Shown here in pieces: positions 1-5,243 of a stretch of DNA of 6,399 nucleotides. This stretch comes from Opitutaceae bacterium (GTDB taxonomy: Bacteria; Verrucomicrobiota; Verrucomicrobiae; Opitutales; Opitutaceae): NCBI GenBank assembly GCA_031266495.1, contig JAISAX010000210.1:1-6399 (forward strand). The letters run 5' to 3'. Both the position numbers and the translations under genes were made by a program. The number at the start of each line of letters is the position of its first letter. Positions within the stretch are counted from its first letter, which is position 1. Under the pieces are notes generated by a model. That model did no database searches. It was not told the origin of the DNA and worked only from the letters and a program-made list of their open reading frames with translations.

Positions 1-1
1 A

Positions 2-160
2 GAGCGAAGATGCGCGGGGATTGAAGAGCGAGCCAAGGAGCTGGCGAGGGAGTTTACCGGATTGGGAATAAATGACCGAGTCAGCGACGCTGGATCGCTC
101 TTCAAAACCAAGCATATTCGTACTGGTTATTTTCTTACGGTTCCTTACGTCGGTAAATAA
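2..160 (+). CDS. Partial C-terminal end of an unrecognised protein (enters from left edge)
   Basis: The frame starting at base 2 is open to a TAA at 158-160, giving 52 residues that run off the left edge; no start is visible. I do not recognise the family. The translation looks protein-like: an amphipathic helix (GIEERAKELAREFTGLG) followed by a polar-aromatic C-terminus ending TGYFLTVPYVGK. Six arginine codons are visible (CGA three times, AGA, AGG, CGT) and none is CGC or CGG, unlike the GC-rich genes to the right. This hints at an accessory or transferred gene, but the sample is tiny. A 52-codon open frame can arise by chance in GC-rich DNA, so the call is moderate. The gene would converge on the minus-strand prepilin-like gene. 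Its stop codon lies inside a small stem-loop (151-177). Confidence 0.45.
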   Translation, partial: ERRCAGIEERAKELAREFTGLGINDRVSDAGSLFKTKHIRTGYFLTVPYVGK

Positions 161-177
161 ACTCCCCTGGTTTACCG
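151..177. terminator. Small stem-loop at the stop of the left-edge gene, possible weak bidirectional terminator
   Basis: CGGTAAA at 151-157 and TTTACCG at 171-177 form a 7-bp perfect stem around a 13-base loop that contains the TAA of the left partial gene. It lies between two convergent genes, as a shared terminator would, but neither strand has a T-run right after the stem. Intrinsic termination is therefore not well supported. Confidence 0.25.
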
Positions 178-312
178 GGCACTCGCGGAGGGAATGTGTG
201 CGCATGGGGTGCACTGCACGTCGGAAGCATGGTTTTGCGTTGTGAGCAGCGACAATGTCGGCGGGTTGGCCCATCACGAGGCAGGCAGGCGCACCTTGGT
301 CCATACCCCGCG
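161..312. other. Gene-free spacer between convergent genes
   Basis: I see no supportable gene here. The stretch contains only short palindromes, GTGCACTGCAC at 209-219 and CGACAATGTCG at 250-260, and it forms the 3' side of the prepilin-like gene. No terminator with a T-run was found. Confidence 0.5.
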
Positions 313-993
313 TCACTTGTCGTATTGGGGGTCGCCGTTGAGGAAATAGGTCGTTTCGTCACTGGTGACATAGTCAGGGGTGTCGCGACGGGCGTCGGCG
401 TAGAGGAGTGTGCTGACTTTTCGGAGTGATACAGAACCGCTAATAGTGAGGACGCTGATTTTCCCCGAATGAGGTTTCGGTATCTTTTTGAGATAATTCT
501 GCCAGCCTGCAATAGCACTCGTATCAAGCCAGCCCGAACCGGAGCATGTCGCGAGAATCTGACGGGACGGGTTTGTGATAGAGGAGGCGGGACGTTCAGA
601 TATAAAGGCATTGAGGCCATATAGCCAACCATCCTCCGAACAACTGAACATCGTGATCCGGTTGCCTCCTTTGACAGGGGCATTGAAGTATTGAATGAGA
701 TGATAGTGTCCGTAATTGCCATTGGAAGTCCATGCTGTTTGCGGGAATTTGCCGTTGTTCTCGTTGATATAGAGTTGGGTGGCGATGCTATATTGGCGAA
801 TGGTGGCGACACATTTGGCGGTGCGAGCCGATTTTCTCACGCGGACTGTCACCGGTATCAGGATGGCCGCAAGTATTCCAATAATAACAATGACAGTCAG
901 TAATTCAACAAGGGTAAACGCCGAGGCTCGGGTGTGTTTATCAGAGTGATGCAACGGCCTTGGGAATGGAAATGTGTTGGTGTGCGTGTGCAT
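313..993 (-). CDS. Prepilin-type N-terminal cleavage/methylation domain protein (pseudopilin-like, degenerate H-X9-DG)
   Basis: This 226-residue protein has a type IV prepilin/pseudopilin N-terminus. A 25-residue polar leader is followed by FTLVELLTVIVIIGILAAILIPV (residues 26-48), with Phe at +1 and the conserved Glu at +5 (E30). A prepilin peptidase would be expected to cut between A25 and F26; Ala rather than the usual Gly is at -1. After the hydrophobic helix comes the usual soluble part with one Cys (C61), an RQY..A.QLYINENNGKFP segment and a second Cys in FSCSEDG. Near the C-terminus, PHSGKISVLTISGSV fits the H-X9-DG pattern of prepilin-like proteins common in Verrucomicrobiota and Planctomycetota, but Asp is replaced by Ser. 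The ATG at 991-993 is the only Met before the leader; no Shine-Dalgarno sequence precedes it. It lies 187 bases downstream of the LamG gene, across an unusual repeat region. The family is clear; the exact role (secretion pseudopilus, fibre or other surface protein) is not. Confidence 0.9.
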   Translation of the reverse strand: MHTHTNTFPFPRPLHHSDKHTRASAFTLVELLTVIVIIGILAAILIPVTVRVRKSARTAKCVATIRQYSIATQLYINENNGKFPQTAWTSNGNYGHYHLIQYFNAPVKGGNRITMFSCSEDGWLYGLNAFISERPASSITNPSRQILATCSGSGWLDTSAIAGWQNYLKKIPKPHSGKISVLTISGSVSLRKVSTLLYADARRDTPDYVTSDETTYFLNGDPQYDK

Positions 994-1016
994 GGCAAAG
1001 GTTCCAGTGTGTGTAA

Positions 1017-1032
1017 GGGGGGGGGGGAGGGG
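1017..1032. repeat. Poly-G tract (G11-A-G4) upstream of the prepilin-like gene
   Basis: Eleven consecutive G (1017-1027), one A, then four G (1029-1032). On the coding strand of the prepilin-like gene this is a C-run ending about 24 bases before its ATG, so it lies in the 5' leader or promoter. Homopolymers of this length are prone to slippage. Confidence 0.9.
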
Positions 1033-1038
1033 AAGAAA

Positions 1039-1094
1039 AATTACGAATTACTAATTACGAATTACTAATTACAAATGATGAATTATGAATGTTA
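1039..1094. repeat. Degenerate heptanucleotide tandem array, left arm
   Basis: Eight consecutive 7-base units: AATTACG, AATTACT, AATTACG, AATTACT, AATTACA, AATGATG, AATTATG, AATGTTA. The first five follow AATTACN almost exactly and the last three drift. The period is 7, so stop codons fall in every frame. The array resembles in form the short heptamer repeats (STRR) described in cyanobacteria; no homology is claimed. Confidence 0.85.
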
Positions 1095-1143
1095 CGAGAG
1101 GAGGCGTTGGCGGTGAATTGAGTTGCGCGGGTTCGCTTTCTTT

Positions 1144-1185
1144 ATTCATCATTCGCGATTAGTCATTAGTCATTCGCCATTCACC
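1144..1185. repeat. Degenerate heptanucleotide tandem array, right arm (opposed orientation)
   Basis: Six consecutive 7-base units: ATTCATC, ATTCGCG, ATTAGTC, ATTAGTC, ATTCGCC, ATTCACC. On the minus strand each unit ends in AAT, so this arm runs opposite to the array at 1039-1094. AATGATGAAT (1074-1083) and ATTCATCATT (1144-1153) are perfect 10-base complements linking the two arms. The arm overlaps the end of the LamG-like gene, whose TGA (1181-1183) lies inside the last unit. Confidence 0.8.
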
Positions 1186-1825
1186 GGATTTTCAGGTTGT
1201 CGTAGATGCCGTTCCAGGGGTTTCCTCCCCAGTGAAACATGCCCCAGGTAAAGTGGCTGCCCGGGTTTTTGAGCCGGGTGGCGGTTGTGGTCGCGCGCGT
1301 GACGATTTTATCGTCGATAGAGAGGATGATCTGGTCGGCGGTTCTGGTCAGATCCCATTCGAGTGTAATGTGATTCCAGTTGCCAAATGCGAGAGGATGA
1401 TCGGTCGCGACAAGTGTGATGTCTTTGGTGTCGGCGAGTTTTAACGTTACCCGTAAAAGGGGACTGTTTTGCTTGGAAAAAATGAGGATGCAGTCGGCAT
1501 CAAAGGCGGCGTTGTAGTGGTTCGCCCCCTGGTATGGTTGGAAATCGAATTCAATTTTGCCTGTCACCAGGGGAATGATTGGAACCGGTGTTGCCGTGTT
1601 GTCGGGATTTTTCGTGTTGTTGGTGTTTTTATATGTGAGCCGTCCGCTTCCCTCAAGAAGAGCGGCGTGTCCGTTGCGTCCATTTCCGGTTAGTTTGGCT
1701 TGCCAGGTGTTGGAGGGTGTCTGTCCTGTAGTGGCGGTGAATTTGTTTTCAAAGTCCACGCTCCACTCCGCAGCGTAACCTGGCGTGATGGCGGCGAGGA
1801 TGAGTAATATGCCTGTTTTATTCAT
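1181..1825 (-). CDS. Secreted LamG-like (concanavalin A-like fold) protein
   Basis: A 214-residue protein with a signal peptide of about 19 residues (MNKTGILLILAAITPGYAA, cut before EW). The rest reads as one jelly-roll domain of the LamG/concanavalin A-like type. Seen in order: an opening SVDFENKF strand, GHAALLEGSGRLTY near residues 50-65, GKIEFDFQPYQG near 89-100, LRVTLKLADTKDITLVA, then the hallmark FGNWNHITLEWDL near 146-157, followed by IILSIDDKIV, and a final GIYDNLKIR strand. There is no membrane segment or sorting motif after the signal peptide, so it should be periplasmic or released. The ATG at 1823-1825 comes 4 bases after the stop of the large upstream gene, so the two are very likely co-transcribed and perhaps translationally coupled. 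No ligand can be read from the sequence. Glycan binding is an inference from the fold and the neighbour; a DUF1080-type glycan-active role is also possible. Confidence 0.85.
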   Translation of the reverse strand: MNKTGILLILAAITPGYAAEWSVDFENKFTATTGQTPSNTWQAKLTGNGRNGHAALLEGSGRLTYKNTNNTKNPDNTATPVPIIPLVTGKIEFDFQPYQGANHYNAAFDADCILIFSKQNSPLLRVTLKLADTKDITLVATDHPLAFGNWNHITLEWDLTRTADQIILSIDDKIVTRATTTATRLKNPGSHFTWGMFHWGGNPWNGIYDNLKIR

Positions 1826-1829
1826 GGGG

Positions 1830-4800
1830 CTATGGTGTTTTGGCTTTCAGGGTTATATTGATTTTCCCTCCGCGGGGGAGCGCGATGCGGTGGTGGTTTC
1901 CCGAAGACTGGACGCAGGAGTGTGGTTGTTCCTGGCCGTCGAGCCGGATGGTGGACGGAGGGGCGGGGGCGTGGATTTCGAGCAGGAAGGGGGTCTTGTT
2001 TTCCAACTCAAGAGAGAGTTGGCGGGTAGCGTGTTCATACAGGGCGCTGACAAATCGCGAGGGTTCCCAGCCGACGAGATAAATTGAAGTGGCGTGCGCC
2101 GTATAGGCGCCAAACATACCGGCAGTCTCGGAGGGGGGGGCGTCGCGTTTGATGTGCCCGAGCCAGGTTTCAAGGTCGTTTTCGAGTTCCGCCGCGGGCC
2201 AGTCAGGCAGCCATGCCCTGTTGGCAATATGCGCGGCGCTGCGAACCTGGTTGAAGGGCATTTGACGCCAGTCGCTGAAGTATTTGTCCATCAGATCGCG
2301 CTGGAATCCGGTAAAGAAGCCGGGGCCGAGAGTGTTGATATAGAAGTCATACATTTCGGGCATTTCACCTGTCCATGTCAGGCACATGGCAACATGATCG
2401 AGGCCGGTGCCGTTTTTTGGGGATGCGTGTTCAATGGCGGGTCCGTCTTCGGCAAAGCCGACTCCGTAGAGGCGGGGGTGCGTGTTCTCCGGATCAAGAT
2501 AACGGGGGAAATTGAAACGAAGGGCGGTGGCTGCGGCGATTTTGGCACGGAGGCAGGCGATGCGGTTGGCGTCTTCCGTGCGTCCGGTGACCTGGGCCAT
2601 GCGGTGCATGGCGGCGACGCCGGCGTAGGCGATGGTGTCCATGTCAATGGAGCCGTATTTGACGGCTTCGCGCGAGGTGGTGCCGGGGATGGCCCAGTCG
2701 TTGAGGACTTCAAAGATGCGCAGGGTATCCATAATGCGCGGCCAGAACCGGCGAACCATGTCCCAGTCGCCGGAATACAGGGCGTAGAGATAAAGCGAAT
2801 ACGCGGCCTGGCCGACGTTGGAATTGGGGTCGCCAAACATGACGGGGCGGGTGGATATGTCGATCCATCCACGCATGATATAGGGTTCACCGGTGAAGAG
2901 TTCCTTGCGGGAGATCCAGGATGAGGGCGCATACATGCGTTCAAGGTTGGGGCGCGCCATGGCGAGTGTGGCCTGGAGGGCTTCGGGTTTGTAGTAACTG
3001 CCGCCGAGAAGCGTTTGGGTCCATTGGTGATGGTAGGCGGAGAGCCAGGGATGGTTGGTGGGGCGGGCGGCGGGAGGGGCCATTTTGGCAAGGATTTCCG
3101 TCTCCATGGCTTGATAGGTGCCGGTAAATTCTTCACGACGCGGCCATGCGGCATGTCGGGCGGGAGCGAGAGGGAGTGTGTAATCGAGAGTGTTTCCTGA
3201 AACCCAGCGGAATGGGCCGATGATGGTCTTGATGTCCGCCTCGTTACTGGCGGGGGAACCGGCGGGGATGCCGTGCCAGGCGACGGAATCGCGCGCCCAA
3301 CTGTAAATCGGCGGGATGGGCGCGTAGTCGGCCGCCTGCCAGGCGGGAGAACCCCAGCGTTGGTAGCGGAATTCGTTGCGGATGCGCACGGCATTGTCCT
3401 CGACGAGGTAGTATTCGCGGCAGTCAACGGGGTAGGCGCGCAACATGCGGGCGAGTTGTCGTGCGCGTCCGGATACGTCGGCCGGTTTCCAGCCGTCGTT
3501 GAGGAGTCCGTGGAAGGCGGTGGAGAGGCCCCAGCGGGCCGGGGGCAGGCGCAAGCCGGAGGGGGTCCATTCGACGGGGGCGGTGGTGTCGGCGGTGAGG
3601 AGGAGGGCCACGGCTTTGTCGCCGCGGAAGGTGGGTTTGCCGTCCGCGATGCCCCAGATGGCAACAAGCCAGGGTTCGCGCAGGTTGCGGATCGTCTGCG
3701 GGTTGGTGAGGAGGCCCTGGCTGGTGAGGAGGGCGGAGGGGCCGATCTTGCGTTTGCCGGACGGGGAGGTTTCGGGCGCCATGAAGCGGGCTTCCTCTTC
3801 GTCAGGCGCGCCGCTGCGGACGGGGAGGTTGCCGCCGCCACGGGAGCTGAGGGAGAGGGTTTCGGGGGTGTCGATGAGGAAGCCGGGTGCGAGGAGGCCG
3901 GTGAGAATGCGGGCGGTGGCGCCGTTTGGGCCGCGGCGTTCGAGGGTCATGGTCGTCCAGTTGGCATCGACTTTTTCGCGTTCGGGATTCCATGCGCTGC
4001 GTTTGACTCGCCAGAGTTCGCCGGTGCTGTCGGTGGCGTCGGTTTCGAAGCCTTCGATGTTGAAGTCAAAGTCCTGGCGGCGATGCAGGTTGTCGCCATT
4101 GCCTGTATGGACGCGAAACCAGTTGCCACTGATGGCTTCATTGAGGAGGCCGTTGTAGGTGGAGTTGGCGAACCGCCCGGCGGCACGGAAACTGTGGCCT
4201 TCGGTCCATGCCTTGCCGTCGATCTGGCGGGTGGGAAATGCGAAGCGGGGGAGCGCTTCCCATTGATCGTTGCCGGCGGGCGGCTGGACCGGTTCGAGGC
4301 TTTCAAGGCGCACCGGAATATGGCCGCTCTGGCCGCCGAGAACAAAGGTTTCGAGGTGGCGGGGGCGAATGTCGTAACCGTAGTTTTCGGCGGGCTTGAG
4401 CGCGTCGAGCGAGATGGTGCAGGTGTGCTTGCCTGCCTGGAGCGAGAGGGGGGAGGGGAGGTCGAAACGCATTTGCGCGAGCGTGAACCATGCGTTGGCG
4501 GTGGTGGCGACAGGCGTTTCAATGGTGAGCCGGAGGTCGCGCTGATGGTCTTGCAGGGGATTTTCAAGGAGGTTCCAGGTGCTGACTCCAAAGAGGGCTT
4601 CGCCGATGCCGGCAAAGCCTCCCCAGGGGTGGATGCGCCTGGCGTCGTTATAGATGCCGATGACTTGAACTTCGAGCCGCGTGAGAGTGCGGTTGAGCGG
4701 GATGGACTGGATCTTGCCCGGCGCGTTCTGGAGTGTGACTTCAAGGGTGTCTTTATCGTCGAGGCGAAGTTTGAGTTTTCCCGGGAGCGCCCAGTCGCCC

Positions 4801-5144
4801 CAACCGCCTTGCACAAAGGCCAGTTGGTGTATTTGGCGCGGGTTTTTGAACGTCAGTGCAGTCGTGCTGCCTTTGAGGTTTTTAAAAAGTGTGCAGGTGG
4901 CAGGTTTTCCGTCGAGGAGACCGGCTGTTGTTTTTTCGGGATCAGTCGGGTTCTGTCCGGGTTCGGATGTTTTGATGGAGGCAATATCCGGATCCTGCCA
5001 GGCAACCCAGCGACGGGGAGGATCGTATTCGGCGAGCCTGGCCGATTGGGCGTTGGCAAGCGTGGGCAGGAGGAGACCGCACAGGATTGGCGCGGCCAGA
5101 ATAATACGATAAGAATGCCGCCCGGGAGTGGTTGACGGGATCAT
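1830..5144 (-). CDS. Large secreted glycosidase-like protein, probably DUF5695 type, with discoidin-like N-terminal domain
   Basis: A 1104-residue exported protein. The signal peptide has basic residues R9/R13, a hydrophobic core at about 14-29 and an ANA|Q cleavage site after residue 32. Residues about 74-168 (GLLDGKPAT..., QIHQLAFVQGGWGDW, RLEVQVIGIYND) look like an F5/8 type C (discoidin) carbohydrate-binding jelly roll. Residues about 300-690 look like a large beta-sandwich (FANSTYNGLLNEAISGNW). Residues about 700-1035 look like an (alpha/alpha)6 toroid, with MRGWIDISTRP, MFGDPNSNVGQAAYSLYLYA, SGDWDMVRRFWPRIMD and IDMDTIAYAGVAAMHRMA. The last 55 residues form a short beta domain. The sandwich-plus-toroid order is that of many inverting glycosidases; the NVGQAAYSLYLYA...SGDW segment fits DUF5695 from memory. 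I cannot name catalytic acids with confidence or a substrate. It lies 99 bases after the PEP-CTERM gene and 4 bases before the LamG gene. The start is the ATG before the signal peptide; no Shine-Dalgarno sequence is seen. Confidence 0.85.
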   Translation of the reverse strand: MIPSTTPGRHSYRIILAAPILCGLLLPTLANAQSARLAEYDPPRRWVAWQDPDIASIKTSEPGQNPTDPEKTTAGLLDGKPATCTLFKNLKGSTTALTFKNPRQIHQLAFVQGGWGDWALPGKLKLRLDDKDTLEVTLQNAPGKIQSIPLNRTLTRLEVQVIGIYNDARRIHPWGGFAGIGEALFGVSTWNLLENPLQDHQRDLRLTIETPVATTANAWFTLAQMRFDLPSPLSLQAGKHTCTISLDALKPAENYGYDIRPRHLETFVLGGQSGHIPVRLESLEPVQPPAGNDQWEALPRFAFPTRQIDGKAWTEGHSFRAAGRFANSTYNGLLNEAISGNWFRVHTGNGDNLHRRQDFDFNIEGFETDATDSTGELWRVKRSAWNPEREKVDANWTTMTLERRGPNGATARILTGLLAPGFLIDTPETLSLSSRGGGNLPVRSGAPDEEEARFMAPETSPSGKRKIGPSALLTSQGLLTNPQTIRNLREPWLVAIWGIADGKPTFRGDKAVALLLTADTTAPVEWTPSGLRLPPARWGLSTAFHGLLNDGWKPADVSGRARQLARMLRAYPVDCREYYLVEDNAVRIRNEFRYQRWGSPAWQAADYAPIPPIYSWARDSVAWHGIPAGSPASNEADIKTIIGPFRWVSGNTLDYTLPLAPARHAAWPRREEFTGTYQAMETEILAKMAPPAARPTNHPWLSAYHHQWTQTLLGGSYYKPEALQATLAMARPNLERMYAPSSWISRKELFTGEPYIMRGWIDISTRPVMFGDPNSNVGQAAYSLYLYALYSGDWDMVRRFWPRIMDTLRIFEVLNDWAIPGTTSREAVKYGSIDMDTIAYAGVAAMHRMAQVTGRTEDANRIACLRAKIAAATALRFNFPRYLDPENTHPRLYGVGFAEDGPAIEHASPKNGTGLDHVAMCLTWTGEMPEMYDFYINTLGPGFFTGFQRDLMDKYFSDWRQMPFNQVRSAAHIANRAWLPDWPAAELENDLETWLGHIKRDAPPSETAGMFGAYTAHATSIYLVGWEPSRFVSALYEHATRQLSLELENKTPFLLEIHAPAPPSTIRLDGQEQPHSCVQSSGNHHRIALPRGGKINITLKAKTP
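2133..2140. repeat. Eight-base G/C homopolymer inside the large secreted protein gene
   Basis: The run of eight G on the plus strand is GCC CCC CCC TCC on the coding strand, encoding A-P-P-S near residue 1002. A one-base slip would remove about the last 100 residues, including the end of the toroid and the C-terminal beta domain. Confidence 0.8.
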
Positions 5145-5192
5145 GACTGGATAACGGAAAAACAGATATAATAATATATGCGTAACATTGGA

Positions 5193-5224
5193 GGAACCTG
5201 GCCTTGTTATAGAGGACAGGTTCC
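5193..5224 (-). terminator. Stem-loop between the PEP-CTERM gene and the large secreted protein gene
   Basis: GGAACCTG (5193-5200) and CAGGTTCC (5217-5224) form a perfect 8-bp stem. After one mismatch (5201/5216) the stem continues for four pairs (5202-5205 with 5212-5215, one of them G-T), leaving a 6-base loop. It lies 19 bases past the stop of the PEP-CTERM gene. No T-run follows on the minus strand, so it is a weak intrinsic terminator at best. It could instead be an attenuating or RNA-stabilising hairpin that sets different levels for the two genes. The AT-rich stretch after it (5163-5180) could hold a promoter for the large gene, but I found no convincing -35/-10 pair. Confidence 0.4.
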
Positions 5225-5243
5225 ACGGAAAGGGTGTCGGGGG

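Noticed and set aside
135..812. 225-codon minus-strand open frame overlapping the prepilin-like gene
   Set aside because: It is out of frame with a clear prepilin-type protein and has no recognisable domain.
1039..1185. Possible CRISPR array
   Set aside because: The repeat units are 7 bases with no spacers; CRISPR repeats are about 21-40 bases separated by unique spacers.
2094..2924. 276-codon open frame on the plus strand
   Set aside because: Antisense shadow of the same large gene; it is Gly/Val-rich, has no recognisable motif and no plausible start context.
2378..3841. 487-codon open frame on the minus strand, overlapping the large gene in another frame
   Set aside because: The translation is Pro/Ser/Ala/Arg-rich low-complexity sequence typical of an out-of-frame reading of GC-rich DNA.
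5070..5085. Possible lipoprotein signal (Cys22) in the large secreted protein
   Set aside because: The residues before Cys22 are P-I-L, which do not fit a lipobox; the ANA|Q site further on is a better signal peptidase I site.
3273..5135. 620-codon open frame on the plus strand
   Set aside because: It is antisense to the large secreted protein gene. The translation is dominated by Gly, Ala, Glu and Val with no domain pattern, as expected for the complement of GC-rich coding sequence. The minus-strand frame has a signal peptide and recognisable domains.
5145..5192. Promoter for the large gene in the AT-rich leader
   Set aside because: TATATT and TATTAT hexamers exist, but no -35-like hexamer lies at suitable spacing; AT-richness alone is not enough.
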